Shown: positions 33,925 through 45,135 of the stretch, in pieces
How the letters are laid out: each line of letters opens with the position of its first letter
How positions within the stretch are numbered: the stretch's first letter is position 1
Assembly (NCBI GenBank): GCA_025351405.1
Contig: JANXVZ010000030.1
Span: 89,848-153,847 of the forward strand
From: Sphingomonadales bacterium
GTDB taxonomy: Bacteria; Pseudomonadota; Alphaproteobacteria; Sphingomonadales; Sphingomonadaceae
DNA: 64,000 bases
Direction of reading: 5' to 3'
Notes under the pieces: generated by a model
Database searches by the model: none
The model's input: the letters and a program-made list of their open reading frames with translations, nothing else
Told to the model about the DNA's origin: nothing
Made by a program: the position numbers and the translations under genes

Positions 33925-35315
33925 GCCAGTCGCTCCCGCGCTGCCGCCACTGCCGCCCGGACATTTGCCGGCGCGGTGCCGCCGAAACTGGTGCGGCTGG
34001 CGACCGATGCCTCGACCGACAGCACGTCGCGCACTGCCGGCGTTATCCGCGCATCTATCATGGCCAGCGTCGCATCGCTCAGCGCGTCGAGCTGGCAGCC
34101 CGCCGTCTCCGCTGCCTTGACCGCACGTCCGGTGATGTCGTGCGCCTCGCGGAACGGCACGCCGGCTTCACGCACCAGCCAGTCGGCAAGGTCGGTTGCG
34201 GTGGAAAAGCCTGCTGCGGCGGCTGCCCGCATCCGTTCCGGCTGGAAGGCCAGGCTTTCGACCATGCCGGTCATTGCCGCCAGCATCAGCGCCAGCAGGT
34301 CGTGCGCCGCAAAGACCGGTGGCTTGTCGTCCTGCATGTCCTTGGCATAGGCGAGCGGCAGCCCCTTCATTGTCGCCGCCAGCCCGGTAAAATGCCCGAG
34401 CAACAGCCCCGAATGACCGCGCACCAGCTCGGCGGCATCGGGATTGCGCTTTTGCGGCATGATCGATGACCCCGTCGACCAGGCATCGGGCAGTTTGACG
34501 AAACCATAGGCGGGCGTTGCCCAAAGGATGATCTCCTCGGCTAGCCGCGACAGGTGCAACCCGGTCAACACCGCCGCCGACAGGTAATCCAGCGCGAAAT
34601 CCCGGTCCGAAACAGCGTCGAGGCTGTTGGCCATCGGGCGATCGAACCCCAGGGCCCTGGCCGTCATCGCCCGGTCGATGGGGAAGCCGGTGCCGGCCAG
34701 CGCGGCGGCGCCCAGCGGCATCTCGTTCAACCGCCGCGCCGCATCGGCAAAGCGCGAGCGATCGCGCGCCGCCATCTCGACATAGGCCAGCAGATGGTGA
34801 CCAAGCGTGACCGGCTGCGCCACCTGGAGATGGGTGAAGCCCGGCATGATGGTGCCGGCGTGCTCCTCGGCGCGCACCAGCAGCGCCTGCGCCAGCGCCT
34901 TCAGCCCGGCATCGGTTTCGGCACAGGCACGGCGCACCCACAGCCGGAAATCGGTCGCCACCTGGTCGTTGCGCGATCGCGCCGTGTGCAGGCGACCCGC
35001 CGCCGGGCCGACGATCTGCGCCAGCCGGGTCTCGACGTGCATGTGAATGTCTTCGAGCGCGATATCCTCGACCAGGCCGCCGCCGGCATATTCGGCGGCG
35101 ATCGTCGCCAGCCCTGCCAATATCGCCTCGGCATCGGCTTGCGGCACGATCCCCTGCGCCGCCAGCATGGTGACATGGGCTTGCGAGCCGAGGATGTCCT
35201 CTTGCCACAGCCGCTTGTCGGTGCCGATCGAGGCGTTTATCTCACGCATCACAGCAGCGGGGCCGCCGCCGAAACGGCCGCCCCACAACGGATTGGATGA
35301 TGGCGTGTCGGAAAT
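33921..35315 (-). CDS. argH: Argininosuccinate lyase (start codon uncertain, possibly ATT)
   Basis: About 464 residues. Conserved [21 protein letters not shown] at the N-terminus, [16 protein letters not shown] in the middle and the signature [12 protein letters not shown]. It splits argininosuccinate into arginine and fumarate. The frame lacks an ATG near the expected start. An ATT at 35313-35315 has AGGAG exactly 7 bases upstream and would give [19 protein letters not shown] at 35288 (MWGGRF) has no Shine-Dalgarno, and an ATG at 35390 would add 25 residues antisense to the thioredoxin-like gene. The gene is head to head with that gene and is coupled to the lptM-like gene downstream. Confidence 0.93.
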   Translation of the reverse strand: MSDTPSSNPLWGGRFGGGPAAVMREINASIGTDKRLWQEDILGSQAHVTMLAAQGIVPQADAEAILAGLATIAAEYAGGGLVEDIALEDIHMHVETRLAQIVGPAAGRLHTARSRNDQVATDFRLWVRRACAETDAGLKALAQALLVRAEEHAGTIMPGFTHLQVAQPVTLGHHLLAYVEMAARDRSRFADAARRLNEMPLGAAALAGTGFPIDRAMTARALGFDRPMANSLDAVSDRDFALDYLSAAVLTGLHLSRLAEEIILWATPAYGFVKLPDAWSTGSSIMPQKRNPDAAELVRGHSGLLLGHFTGLAATMKGLPLAYAKDMQDDKPPVFAAHDLLALMLAAMTGMVESLAFQPERMRAAAAAGFSTATDLADWLVREAGVPFREAHDITGRAVKAAETAGCQLDALSDATLAMIDARITPAVRDVLSVEASVASRTSFGGTAPANVRAAVAAARERLA

Positions 35316-35868
35316 CGCAAAGCTCCTGCTGCTGGGCGTCGTCGCATCGTGCCTGAACGGCTGTGGGTCGGGCGATAAGGGAAAGGCCATCGCCTCGCAA
35401 GCGAGCGGCGCGGCGGAAGCGGCAGAAGCCCCGGTGCTCAACCGCATCGACCGAAGCCACGCCGGGCAGTCGGCGCCGGTCGTGGCATTCGAAGTGCGCG
35501 GCGGCGGCAAGCAGACGCTCGCCGATTTCAAGGGCAAGCGCGTGCTGGTCAACCTGTGGGCGACGTGGTGCGCCCCCTGCATCGCCGAAATGCCCGAGCT
35601 TGATGCGATGGCCGGTGCGCGGCAGGGCAAGCTGGCGGTGTTGCCGATCAGCCAGGACATGGAAGGCTGGCGTGTCGTCGACAAGTTCTTTGCCAAGGCC
35701 AGGTTCAAGACGCTCGAGCCGCGGCTCGATCAACCGGGCAGCCTTGCCGAGGCGTTGAAGGCCAAGGGCCTGCCGATGTCGGTGCTTTACGATGCGCAGG
35801 GCCGCGAAGTCTGGCGCGTCGCCGGGGTGCTGAAATGGCGGTCACCGGAGGTGGCGGCGGCTTTGTGA
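35305..35868 (+). CDS. TlpA-like thioredoxin-fold lipoprotein
   Basis: A protein of 187 residues starting at GTG. A hydrophobic N-terminus followed by [15 protein letters not shown] contains two possible lipobox cysteines, so it is probably anchored on the periplasmic side. The thioredoxin fold includes the active site [17 protein letters not shown] (CAPC; about 88-91) and the cis-Pro region in [14 protein letters not shown]. TlpA/ResA-type proteins reduce disulphides, for example in cytochrome c or Cu-A maturation. Its first codons overlap the antisense of the argH start. Confidence 0.87.
   Translation: MSEIAKLLLLGVVASCLNGCGSGDKGKAIASQASGAAEAAEAPVLNRIDRSHAGQSAPVVAFEVRGGGKQTLADFKGKRVLVNLWATWCAPCIAEMPELDAMAGARQGKLAVLPISQDMEGWRVVDKFFAKARFKTLEPRLDQPGSLAEALKAKGLPMSVLYDAQGREVWRVAGVLKWRSPEVAAAL
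35313..35327 (-). promoter_or_regulatory. Shine-Dalgarno and candidate ATT start of argH
   Basis: AGGAG at 35323-35327, seven bases, then ATT in frame with ArgH. The motif lies inside codons 7-8 of the divergent thioredoxin-like gene. Confidence 0.45.
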
Positions 35869-35996
35869 AATAGGCGAAGGCCCGGGCAAAGCCCGTGCTG
35901 GCGTCGGCCGGGTTGGGCGGGGGAAGGTCCCGCCGCCCCGCCGGCCGTGCTTGCGCCTGTCGGCGCGCAGCTTTGCTGCACGCTCGCGGCGCTGCG

Positions 35997-37253
35997 CTAG
36001 TGGTTCATCGCGTCGAAGAAATCCTTGTTGGTCACCGAATCCTTCATCTTGTCCAACAGGAATTCGACCGCGTCGACCGTGCCCATCTGCATGAGGATGC
36101 GGCGCAGCACCCACATTTTGGACAGCGTCGCCTTGTCGACCAGCAGCTCTTCCTTGCGGGTGCCGGACTTGCCGATGTCGATGGCGGGGAACACCCGCTT
36201 GTCGGCAATCTTGCGGTCGAGCACGATTTCGCTGTTGCCGGTGCCCTTGAACTCCTCGAAAATCACTTCGTCCATGCGGCTGCCGGTATCGATCAGCGCC
36301 GTCGAGATGATGGTCAGCGAGCCGCCTTCCTCGATGTTGCGCGCCGCACCGAAAAAGCGCTTCGGCCGCTGCAGCGCATTGGCATCGACACCGCCGGTCA
36401 GCACCTTGCCCGATGACGGCACCACGGTGTTGTAGGCGCGCCCCAGCCGGGTGATGTTGTCGAGCAAAATCACGACGTCGCGCTTGTGTTCCACCAGCCG
36501 CTTGGCCTTTTCGATGACCATTTCGGCGATCTGGACGTGGCGGGTGGCGGGCTCGTCGAAGGTGCTGGAAATCACCTCGCCCTTCACCGTGCGCTGCATG
36601 TCGGTCACTTCCTCGGGGCGTTCATCGATGAGCAGCACGATGAGGAACACCTCGGGGTGGTTCGCCGAAATCGCCCGGGCGATGTTCTGCATCATCATGG
36701 TCTTGCCGACTCGCGGCGGCGCCACGATCAGGCAGCGCTGGCCCTTGCCGAGCGGCGCGACGACATCGATGACACGCCCGGTCTTGTCCTTGATGGTCGG
36801 GTCGTTGCTGTCGAGGTTGAGCTTTTCATCGGGGTAAAGCGGGGTCAGGTTGTCGAAATTGACGCGGTGCTTGATGGCTTCCGGGTCGTCGAAGTTGATG
36901 GCGATGAAGCGCACCAGGGCAAAATAGCGTTCGCCATCCTTGGGGCTGCGGATTTCGCCTTCCACCGTGTCGCCGGTGCGCAGGCCAAAGCGGCGCACCT
37001 GTTGCGGCGCCACATAGATATCGTCGGGGCCGGCGAGATAGTTGCTGTCGGCAGAGCGCAGGAAACCAAAGCCATCGGGCATCACCTCGATGGTGCCGGC
37101 ACCGGTGATTTCGTTGCCCGCCTCGGCGGTGGCCTTCAATATGGCAAAGACAATGTCCTGCTTGCGCAGCGTTGAAGCGTTCTCGACGCCGAGTTCCTCC
37201 GCCATGATGACGAGTTCGGCCGGGGTTTTGCGCTTCAGGTCGTGGAGATGCAT
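35997..37253 (-). CDS. rho: Transcription termination factor Rho
   Basis: A protein of 418 residues. The N-terminal helical domain ([21 protein letters not shown]) is followed by the RNA-binding cold-shock-like domain with GFGFLRS (about 60-66) and [19 protein letters not shown], then the ATPase core with Walker [13 protein letters not shown] (about 178-189), [14 protein letters not shown] and the Q/R-loop regions. It is the hexameric RNA translocase that ends transcripts. The leader upstream is long and structured, fitting autoregulation, which is common for rho. Confidence 0.97.
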   Translation of the reverse strand: MHLHDLKRKTPAELVIMAEELGVENASTLRKQDIVFAILKATAEAGNEITGAGTIEVMPDGFGFLRSADSNYLAGPDDIYVAPQQVRRFGLRTGDTVEGEIRSPKDGERYFALVRFIAINFDDPEAIKHRVNFDNLTPLYPDEKLNLDSNDPTIKDKTGRVIDVVAPLGKGQRCLIVAPPRVGKTMMMQNIARAISANHPEVFLIVLLIDERPEEVTDMQRTVKGEVISSTFDEPATRHVQIAEMVIEKAKRLVEHKRDVVILLDNITRLGRAYNTVVPSSGKVLTGGVDANALQRPKRFFGAARNIEEGGSLTIISTALIDTGSRMDEVIFEEFKGTGNSEIVLDRKIADKRVFPAIDIGKSGTRKEELLVDKATLSKMWVLRRILMQMGTVDAVEFLLDKMKDSVTNKDFFDAMNH

Positions 37254-37691
37254 CTGGGTCTTTTCAGTATGAGTCCGGGCGCTGTCGGGGTCGGGTAACC
37301 AGCGATGGCGGGACGTTTGGATCGCAGGCCAGGACGGGTGCGATGGCCTTCAGGTAAGCCCGCGCCGCGCCATGGTCAAGCGCCCTCCGAAAAATCGGAA
37401 AGTCACCCCCGGGAGGCGTTTTCATGACGTTCCGATTTTGACCCACAGACGATTTGCTCCCGCCAGCAAACTAACCCAATTGGCGATAAATGTCCATTGC
37501 GCCCTTTTGCGGACCACCCAAGGGGCAGGTTATTTCGCCCGATCGTCCGGGCGTAGCCGGCGGATGGTGGCGGCGGCTATGGCGGCGGGGGGAAATCCCA
37601 TGAATGGGCCCCGGGCCCCGGGCCCGGCCGCCGCCGGCGCTTTTGCCTTCACCCCCGGCGGTGCTATTGCGGCGCAAGGGGAGACCGAACC
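37254..37691. other. 438-bp intergenic region between rho and the HIT gene
   Basis: A divergent regulatory region with no plausible gene. It holds the rho leader, a strong hairpin at 37391-37439, and a very GC-rich near-palindromic tract (GGGCCCCGGG-type, 37606-37625) just before the HIT gene. Confidence 0.7.
37391..37439. promoter_or_regulatory. Hairpin in the rho leader region
   Basis: AAAATCGGAA (37391-37400) pairs perfectly with TTCCGATTTT (37430-37439), and the stem continues inward, after one mismatch, with four more pairs. Read towards rho, the distal arm ends in a T-run, so it could be a terminator or an attenuator about 140 bases before the rho start. Confidence 0.45.
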
Positions 37692-38069
37692 ATGCCCGTG
37701 GCTGCGACCGGCGATTATGACGACGCCAACATCTTTGCCCGCATCCTGCGAGGCGAAATCCCGTGCAAGCGGGTTTACGAGGATGAATTCGCGCTGGCGT
37801 TCGAGGATATCAACCCGCAGGCGCCGGTGCATGTGCTGGTGATCCCCAAGGCGGCATATCGGTCGTGGGCGGATTTTTCGGGCCGGGCCAGCGATGCCGA
37901 GATTGCCGGCTTCGTGCGGGCTGTCGGCGCGGTGGCGCGGCAACTGGGGCTGGAGGCGCCGGGCTATCGGCTGCTCGCCAACGCCGGGGAGGATGCGCAC
38001 CAGGAAGTGCCGCATCTCCACGTCCACCTGTTCGGCGGGCGGCCGCTGGGGCCGATGCTGGCGCGCTAG
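37692..38069 (+). CDS. HIT family (histidine triad) hydrolase
   Basis: A protein of 125 residues of the HINT/PKCI branch: DDANIFARILRGEIPCKRVYED near the N-terminus and the catalytic triad motif HLHVHLFGG near the C-terminus, preceded by GEDAHQEVPH. HINT proteins hydrolyse adenosine phosphoramidates and aminoacyl-AMP. GGGGAG lies before the ATG at 37692. It is divergent from rho and upstream of argG. Confidence 0.92.
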   Translation: MPVAATGDYDDANIFARILRGEIPCKRVYEDEFALAFEDINPQAPVHVLVIPKAAYRSWADFSGRASDAEIAGFVRAVGAVARQLGLEAPGYRLLANAGEDAHQEVPHLHVHLFGGRPLGPMLAR

Positions 38070-38175
38070 AATCGCCATCGCGAGGACGGCACCCCGGCAT
38101 TTGCAAGCGACTGCCTCGCCGCTATAGCTCGCGGCGCACGCCGTCCGGCGCTGGTTCCACGAAGGTTTTGCATCC

Positions 38176-39405
<1,230 letters not shown>

Positions 39406-39408
39406 CGG

Positions 39409-40056
39409 TCAGCCGATATTGAAGCTCTGGCGGATGCCGTCGACGACGAACTGCGCCGCCAACGCTGCCAGCACGACGCCGAGCAAGCGGGTCAGCGCGC
39501 CTTCGAACTTGACCCCCATCAGCCGCATCAACGGCCCGGCGGCGAGCAGCGACAGCAGGGTGATGACCATGACGGCGACCAGCGCCGCCATGACGACCAG
39601 CGCTTCTTCAAGGTTGCGGGTGCGCGCCGCCAGCAGCATGATGGCCGCCAGCGAGCCCGGTCCGGCGAGCATCGGAATCGCCATCGGGAAGACCGAAATG
39701 TCCTCCGCCTCCAGCGGCTTGGCGGCGGCAGCGGCGGCGGACTTGACCTCCTCGGCACGGTTTTCGCGGCGCTCGGTACGCTTTTCGAACACCATGTCGA
39801 TGGCGATGAGAAAGACCATGATGCCGCCGGCGATCTTGAATGCCGACAGGCTGATTCCCAGCGCGGCAAGGAAGGCCTGGCCGCCGAGCGCGAACGCCAC
39901 CAGCACCGCCGTGGCGATGGCGACCGACCGGATTGCCATGGTGCGCCGGTGTCCGGCGCTGCTGCCGCCGGTCAGGCTGGAAAAGATCGGCACGCAGCCG
40001 GGCGGGTCGAGGACGACGAACAGCGTGACGAACGCCGATACGAACAGCGCCATCAT
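39409..40056 (-). CDS. MarC family (UPF0056) integral membrane protein
   Basis: A protein of 215 residues with about six membrane segments. The N-terminal [24 protein letters not shown] matches the MarC family, and the internal repeat FPMAIPMLAGPGSLAAIMLLA is its most conserved stretch. A charged cytoplasmic loop (KRTERRENRAEEVKSAAAAA) lies between segments 3 and 4. MarC proteins are inner-membrane proteins of unknown function, no longer linked to multidrug resistance. The start ATG overlaps the stop of the upstream gene by a few bases. An ATG one codon later is equally possible. Confidence 0.88.
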   Translation of the reverse strand: MMALFVSAFVTLFVVLDPPGCVPIFSSLTGGSSAGHRRTMAIRSVAIATAVLVAFALGGQAFLAALGISLSAFKIAGGIMVFLIAIDMVFEKRTERRENRAEEVKSAAAAAAKPLEAEDISVFPMAIPMLAGPGSLAAIMLLAARTRNLEEALVVMAALVAVMVITLLSLLAAGPLMRLMGVKFEGALTRLLGVVLAALAAQFVVDGIRQSFNIG

Positions 40057-40766
40057 CGCCGGTTGACCTCGATACGGTCGAGCAGATAGCCCGCCCCGCC
40101 CCAGCGATAGACCGCGAACGAATGGGCATTGGATTTCGGGTCGCCATGGGCTTCCCATTTCAGGCTGCCATCATCGGAATGCCCGGCGGCGATGGTCGGC
40201 CAATCCTCGTCGCCCGCGGTCATCACCGCGGCGATGTCGGCATCGGGCATGGCATTGTCGCGCTGCACGACGATGGTGTCGGCGGGCATGATGTCGGTGC
40301 TGGTGGCGGTGGAGGAAAGGTTCGTGCACGCCGGCCGCCGCGGCTTGACGGCGGCGGGGGTGGCGATGGCGCGCGGCGTGTCATGGCCCTGATCAAGCTG
40401 CCAGCGCCAGCCATCGGCGCCATGGCGCCAGACCGTGGTGAAGGTACCCTGCGTTTTTGCCGCCTTGTCGACCCAGCCGCCGACCGAAATCGCCAGCGAA
40501 CCGTCGCACGCGGTCAGGGTGTCGGTGGGGGCCCAGGCGATGGCTTGTGCCGGGTCGGCGCGGCCCTGCAGCCATATATGCGCCTTGACCATCCCGGGGG
40601 CGAACATCACCGCATCGGGCGCAGCGGTGGCGCGAAACGCCGTCCATTGGCCATCGCGCTGCGCGGCTGCGGCAAAGGCGCGTTCGGCATCCGCCACCGG
40701 TTGCGCCGACATCGGTTGCACCGCCAGCGGTTGCGCTGCTAGCGCCAGGGCCAGCAAGGCGATCAT
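40053..40766 (-). CDS. Secreted protein with NTF2/DUF4440-like domain, function unknown
   Basis: A protein of 237 residues. A short hydrophobic N-terminus ([16 protein letters not shown]) looks like a signal peptide. The region from about 25 to 130 ([21 protein letters not shown] through [21 protein letters not shown]) has the cone-shaped SnoaL/DUF4440 pattern of small catalytic or binding domains. The C-terminal half is unassigned. A 15-bp imperfect, in-frame tandem repeat (40698-40742) encodes the [15 protein letters not shown] stretch after the signal peptide. Its ATG overlaps the folD stop, so it belongs to the folD operon. No function is proposed. Confidence 0.72.
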   Translation of the reverse strand: MIALLALALAAQPLAVQPMSAQPVADAERAFAAAAQRDGQWTAFRATAAPDAVMFAPGMVKAHIWLQGRADPAQAIAWAPTDTLTACDGSLAISVGGWVDKAAKTQGTFTTVWRHGADGWRWQLDQGHDTPRAIATPAAVKPRRPACTNLSSTATSTDIMPADTIVVQRDNAMPDADIAAVMTAGDEDWPTIAAGHSDDGSLKWEAHGDPKSNAHSFAVYRWGGAGYLLDRIEVNRR

Positions 40767-41629
40767 GCGGCGCGCATCCGCGCCGCCTTCAGCGTGTTGG
40801 CGAGCAGGCAGGCGATCGTCATCGGGCCGACACCGCCGGGGACAGGCGTGATCCAGCCGGCACGCTCCGAGGCGGCAGCATATTCGACATCGCCGACCAG
40901 CTTCGATTTGCCGTCGGCCAGTGCGACGCGGTTCATGCCGACATCGATGACACAGGCGCCGGGGCGCACCCACGCACCCTTGACGAGATCGGGGATGCCG
41001 ACGGCGGCGACGACGATTTCGGCGCGGGCGACATGCCCGGCAAGATCGCGGGTGCGCGAATGCGCCAGCGTCACCGTCGCGCTCCTTGCCGTCAGCAGCG
41101 CGGCCATCGGCTTGCCGACGATGTTCGACCGGCCGATGACCAGCGCTTCCCGGCCGGAAATGTCGCCAAGCGCTTCCTCGATCATCATCAGGCAGCCCGA
41201 AGGCGTGCACGGTACCAGCGCATCGAGCCCGGTGGCGAGCCGCCCGGCGTTGACCGGATGGAAGCCATCGACATCCTTGGCGGGGTCGATGGCGGCGATG
41301 ACGCGGTCGGTATCGATATGCCGGGGCAGCGGCAACTGCACCAATATGCCGTCGACCGTCGCATCGGCGTTGAGCGCTGCGACCAGGGCCAGCAGCTCGG
41401 CCTCCGAGGTCGTCACCGGCAGGCGGTGTTCGCCCGAAACCATGCCGGCGGCGGCGGTCGCCAACCCCTTGGAGCGCACATAGACCGCGCTTGCCGGGTC
41501 TTCGCCGACAAGAACGACCGTCAGGCCCGGCGCGCGGCCATGGGCGGCAACAAACGCCGCAACCCCCGCTGCCACCGTCTCGCGCAAACGCAGGGCCCGG
41601 GCCTTGCCGTCGATGATTGTTGCCGTCAC
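40763..41629 (-). CDS. folD: Bifunctional methylenetetrahydrofolate dehydrogenase/cyclohydrolase FolD
   Basis: A protein of 288 residues. Conserved [17 protein letters not shown] with the catalytic Lys, [18 protein letters not shown]-binding [16 protein letters not shown] (about 165-180) and the C-terminal [15 protein letters not shown]. It interconverts one-carbon tetrahydrofolates. The start is GTG at 41629, which overlaps the DUF167 gene stop (GTGA). It sits in a tightly packed operon: YggT, DUF167, FolD, secreted protein, MarC. Confidence 0.95.
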   Translation of the reverse strand: MTATIIDGKARALRLRETVAAGVAAFVAAHGRAPGLTVVLVGEDPASAVYVRSKGLATAAAGMVSGEHRLPVTTSEAELLALVAALNADATVDGILVQLPLPRHIDTDRVIAAIDPAKDVDGFHPVNAGRLATGLDALVPCTPSGCLMMIEEALGDISGREALVIGRSNIVGKPMAALLTARSATVTLAHSRTRDLAGHVARAEIVVAAVGIPDLVKGAWVRPGACVIDVGMNRVALADGKSKLVGDVEYAAASERAGWITPVPGGVGPMTIACLLANTLKAARMRAA

Positions 41630-41955
41630 TTGGTCTTTCCCGCAATCAGCACCTGGCACAGCCGCACCAGCTTCACCGGATCGCCATCGATGAGCACGGT
41701 CTTTTCCCGCGCCGTGGTGCCGCCGACGATCGAAACACTGCTGCGCGGCACGCCGAGCGCCTTGGCCAGCACCTGCACCACCGCGTCATTGGCCTCGCCA
41801 TCGACCGGGGCGGCGGCGACGCGCAACTTCAGATGCGGGCGTTCATCGGCGTCATGGCCAACCCCGGCAAAGCCGTCCCGCCCACCCCGCGGGGTCACCC
41901 GCACCGCAACGCGCAGGCCGCCCGCCACCGGTGTCCAGGCGAAGGGCAGCGTCAA
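41626..41955 (-). CDS. DUF167 (YggU) family protein
   Basis: A protein of 109 residues. It has the compact DUF167 domain: [42 protein letters not shown] and the [11 protein letters not shown] strand. The start is TTG at 41955, overlapping the YggT stop (TTGA). YggU-like proteins are conserved but uncharacterised, and the yggT-yggU order seen here is the common one. Confidence 0.9.
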   Translation of the reverse strand: MTLPFAWTPVAGGLRVAVRVTPRGGRDGFAGVGHDADERPHLKLRVAAAPVDGEANDAVVQVLAKALGVPRSSVSIVGGTTAREKTVLIDGDPVKLVRLCQVLIAGKTK

Positions 41956-42254
41956 ACGACGTTGGTGTCGACGAGAATGGCCGGCAGCACCCGCTGGACG
42001 AGCATGATGAGCAGGATCAGCACCATCGGCGACAGGTCGATGCCGCCCATGTCGGGCAGGATGCGCCGGATGGGCCGCAGCATCGGCGCGAAAAAGCGTT
42101 CGAGGCCGGTATAGAGCCCGCGCACAAAGCCATTGTGCATGTTGACGACGTTGAAGCTGATCAGCCACGACAGGATTGCCCATAGCACCAGCGCCCAGAT
42201 CAGCCATTGCAGCGCCATTATGACGATGCTGACCACTGCGATTAGGGTGTTCAT
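41952..42254 (-). CDS. YggT family membrane protein
   Basis: A protein of 100 residues with two hydrophobic segments (about 5-30 and 70-95) separated by the conserved loop GLYTGLERFFAPMLRPIRRILP. The family is linked in other bacteria to osmotic stress, ion uptake or cell-division and chloroplast thylakoid functions, but no activity is proven. It is the first gene of the operon that continues with DUF167 and folD. Confidence 0.9.
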   Translation of the reverse strand: MNTLIAVVSIVIMALQWLIWALVLWAILSWLISFNVVNMHNGFVRGLYTGLERFFAPMLRPIRRILPDMGGIDLSPMVLILLIMLVQRVLPAILVDTNVV

Positions 42255-42371
42255 GCCGGGCCTTTGAAAGTTTGCGAGGCTGCCCGTCTAGCCCCCCGTT
42301 GGCACTGCGGCAATCACCAGTGGACCGATTGGCCAGCAACGCGGCATGAAGGGCATGGGGAGACACGCCGA

Positions 42372-43937
42372 ATGGCACAGGATTTCGAAACGCTGGCCGA
42401 ATTGACGCAGGCCCATGCCGCCGCCACGCCCGACAAGGTGGCGATCGTCTTCGAAGGCGCGCGCCTGACCTATCAGGGCCTTCACGAGCGGGTCCTGTGC
42501 AGCGTGGCGGCGTTGCGGGCGCAAGGCGTCGGGGCCGGCGATCGCGTCGGCTGGCTGGGGCTCAACCACCCCGATTATGTCGTGCTGATGAACGCCTGCT
42601 TCCGCATCGGCGCGGTGCTGGTGTCGATCAACGCCCGGCTGGTGGCGCGCGAGATCGCCTATATCCTCGCGGACGCCGGCATCGGCCTGCTGGTCAGCGA
42701 GACGCAGTTTCTGGACGTCGCCGTGGCGGCACAGCAGGGTTCGGGCGTCGGAACCATCATCCTCACCGATGCGCCGCACGCCGGGCGCGCGGCCTTTGCC
42801 GATTGGGCGGCGGCGCACGCCCCCGATGCGATGCTGCATCCGGCGGGGGCGGAAGACATTGCCCTGCAACTCTACACCAGCGGCACCACCGGCTTTCCCA
42901 AGGGGGCGCTGCTGTCGCACCGGGCCTTGCTCGGCACCATCGCCAAGGGTGGATTGACCGGCGAAAGCTGGAGCAGTTGGGACGAGGACGACGCCTGCTT
43001 GGTGGCCATGCCGCTGTTCCATATCGGCGGCACCGGCTGGGCGCTGCACGCGCTCGCCGCCGGGGCCACCATGGTCATCCTGCCGCGCCCCGATATCGCC
43101 GGCATCGTCGGCGCGGTGGAGCGCGAGCGCATCACCAAGATGTTCGCGGTGCCCGCCGTGCTGGGGGCCATTCTCCAGCATCTCGATGGCGCCCCCGCCG
43201 ACCTGACCAGCCTGACCGAGCTGTTGTACGGCGCATCGCCGATCCCGCTCGACATCCTGCGCCGATCGATGCTGGCCTTTCCCAACGCCAGCTTCATCCA
43301 ATGCTATGGCGCCACCGAAACCAGCGGCACCGTGGTCTATCTGCCGCCCGGGGATCACCACCCCGACGGCACCGCGCGCATGAGTGGTTGCGGCAAGCCC
43401 TTTCCCGGCAACGCCGTGCGGATCATCGATGCAGACGGCAACACGCTTCCCGTCGGGGTTGTCGGCGAAGTCGCCATCCGGTCGGTCAGCAACATGACGG
43501 GGTATCACAACAACCCGGAGGCGACCGCCAAGGCGATGGTCGATGGCTGGTATCGCACCGGCGACGCGGGCTTTCTCGATGCCGATGGCTATTTGACCAT
43601 CCACGACCGGGTCAAGGACATGATCGTGTCGGGGGCCGAGAACATCTACCCCGCCGAGGTCGAAAATGCCCTGCACGAACACCCGATGGTCGCCGATTGC
43701 GCCGTCATCGGGGTGCCGGATGTGCGCTGGGGCGAGGCGGTCAAGGCCATCGTGGTGCGCAAGGGGGCTGTGGACGCCGACGAGCTGATCACCTTTGCAC
43801 GCAGCCGCATCGCTGCCTTCAAGGTGCCCAAGACCATCGATTTCGTCGCGGTGCTGCCGCGCAATGCCAGCGGCAAGATCCTGAAGAAGGAACTGCGCGC
43901 GCCCTATTGGCCGGAAGGCGGCCGCCAGGTGGGGTGA
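42372..43937 (+). CDS. Fatty-acyl-CoA synthetase / AMP-dependent ligase
   Basis: A protein of 521 residues, ANL superfamily. The P-loop-like LYTSGTTGFPKGALLSH (about 165-181), QCYGATETSG, YRTGDAGFLDADGYLTIHDRVKDMI and the C-terminal catalytic Lys in NASGKILKKELR are all present. It activates an acid as acyl-AMP and forms the CoA thioester. The substrate is not known; FadD3- and long-chain-type enzymes look alike. The ATG at 42372 is chosen. The following genes (MDR oxidoreductase, 3-hydroxyacyl-CoA dehydrogenase) fit a beta-oxidation-like context. Confidence 0.88.
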   Translation: MAQDFETLAELTQAHAAATPDKVAIVFEGARLTYQGLHERVLCSVAALRAQGVGAGDRVGWLGLNHPDYVVLMNACFRIGAVLVSINARLVAREIAYILADAGIGLLVSETQFLDVAVAAQQGSGVGTIILTDAPHAGRAAFADWAAAHAPDAMLHPAGAEDIALQLYTSGTTGFPKGALLSHRALLGTIAKGGLTGESWSSWDEDDACLVAMPLFHIGGTGWALHALAAGATMVILPRPDIAGIVGAVERERITKMFAVPAVLGAILQHLDGAPADLTSLTELLYGASPIPLDILRRSMLAFPNASFIQCYGATETSGTVVYLPPGDHHPDGTARMSGCGKPFPGNAVRIIDADGNTLPVGVVGEVAIRSVSNMTGYHNNPEATAKAMVDGWYRTGDAGFLDADGYLTIHDRVKDMIVSGAENIYPAEVENALHEHPMVADCAVIGVPDVRWGEAVKAIVVRKGAVDADELITFARSRIAAFKVPKTIDFVAVLPRNASGKILKKELRAPYWPEGGRQVG

Positions 43938-44031
43938 CCGGCCGACTGCGCCCCCCTCGCATCTCTCGCAGCTACCGCAGCGACGGCGCAACGCCGATGA
44001 CCGGGCGTCGAAGAATCGAGGGGAACGACGC

Positions 44032-45051
44032 ATGACCGACAATCGGCAATGGCTGCTGCGCGCCCACCCCGTCGGGCGGCCGTTCCAGGACGGCGATTTC
44101 GAAATGGTGGCCGCTGTGCGCCCGGTGTTAGGGCCGGCGGCGGGGCCGGGCCAGATGCTGCTGCGCACCCGCTGGCTCGGCTTCGACCCGGCGCAAAAGG
44201 GCTGGGCGGAAAATATCGCCGACTATGTCGCGCCGCTCAAGCTGGGCGATGTCATGCGCAGTTCGGGCATCGCCGAAGTCGTTGAAAGCCATAACCCGAA
44301 ATTTGCGGTCGGCGACATGGTGGCGGGCCTGACCGGCTGGACCGAATGGCTGGTCAGCGACGGGACCGGCTTTGAAAAGACCTATCCCGGGCTGCCGCCG
44401 ACCGCGATGCTGTCGGTGCTCGGCACCACAGGCATGACGGCGTGGTGCGGGCTTTTCAAACTCGGGGAGCCGCGCCCCGGCGATGTCGTCGTCGTGTCCG
44501 GCGCGGCGGGCGCCACGGGGTCGATGGTCGGGCAACTGGCACGCATCGCCGGCGCCCGCGCCATCGGCATCGCCGGCGGTGCCGACAAATGCCGCTGGCT
44601 GGTCGAGGAAGCCGGCTACGACGCCGCCATCGACTATAAATCCGAAGACGTCGCGGCGCGCCTGGCGGTGCTCGCCCCCGGCGGCGTCGACGTGGTGTTC
44701 GACAATGTCGGGGGGCCGGTCCTCAACGCCATGCTGGGGGCGATTGCGACGGGGGCGCGCGTCGTCATCTGCGGCGGCATCAGCCGTTACCAGCTCGGCC
44801 GGATGCCGGCGGGGCCGGAAAATTACTTCAACCTCGTTTTCCGCCGTGCCCGCATGACGGGCTTTATCGTCCTCGACTGGGCGGCGGAGTTCCCCGCCAT
44901 CCGCAAGCGCGTCGCGGCGCTGGTGGCCGATGGCCGGCTGGCGTGGCGCGTCGATGAACAGACGGGGTTCGAGAAGGCGCCGGAAACCCTGATGCGGCTG
45001 TTTGCCGGTGCTAACCGGGGCAAGCAGATTTTGAAGATCGTCGAGGGATAG
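44032..45051 (+). CDS. NADP-dependent MDR oxidoreductase (CurA/PTGR-like)
   Basis: A protein of 339 residues, medium-chain dehydrogenase fold without the structural zinc. The N-terminal WLGFDPAQKGWAENI, the VLGTTGMTAWCGLFKLGEPRPGDVVVVSGAAGATGS nucleotide-binding region (about 130-165), KCRWLVEEAGYDAAIDYKSED and FDNVGGPVLNAML follow the leukotriene B4 12-hydroxydehydrogenase/prostaglandin reductase/CurA group. Such enzymes reduce alpha,beta-unsaturated ketones. The substrate here is not evident. It lies on the same strand as the acyl-CoA ligase and the 3-hydroxyacyl-CoA dehydrogenase, but with gaps of about 90 bases. Confidence 0.88.
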   Translation: MTDNRQWLLRAHPVGRPFQDGDFEMVAAVRPVLGPAAGPGQMLLRTRWLGFDPAQKGWAENIADYVAPLKLGDVMRSSGIAEVVESHNPKFAVGDMVAGLTGWTEWLVSDGTGFEKTYPGLPPTAMLSVLGTTGMTAWCGLFKLGEPRPGDVVVVSGAAGATGSMVGQLARIAGARAIGIAGGADKCRWLVEEAGYDAAIDYKSEDVAARLAVLAPGGVDVVFDNVGGPVLNAMLGAIATGARVVICGGISRYQLGRMPAGPENYFNLVFRRARMTGFIVLDWAAEFPAIRKRVAALVADGRLAWRVDEQTGFEKAPETLMRLFAGANRGKQILKIVEG

Positions 45052-45135
45052 CAAGGCCGCTCGCCATCGCCAACAAACTGCATTGAAGCCATCGTCACTG
45101 CGGCTAAAGGCTGTCCGCAGCAACGGGAGACGGGT

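Noticed and set aside
36000..36435. Plus-strand open frames opposite the end of rho
   Set aside because: They are shadows of rho, whose motifs and length are complete.
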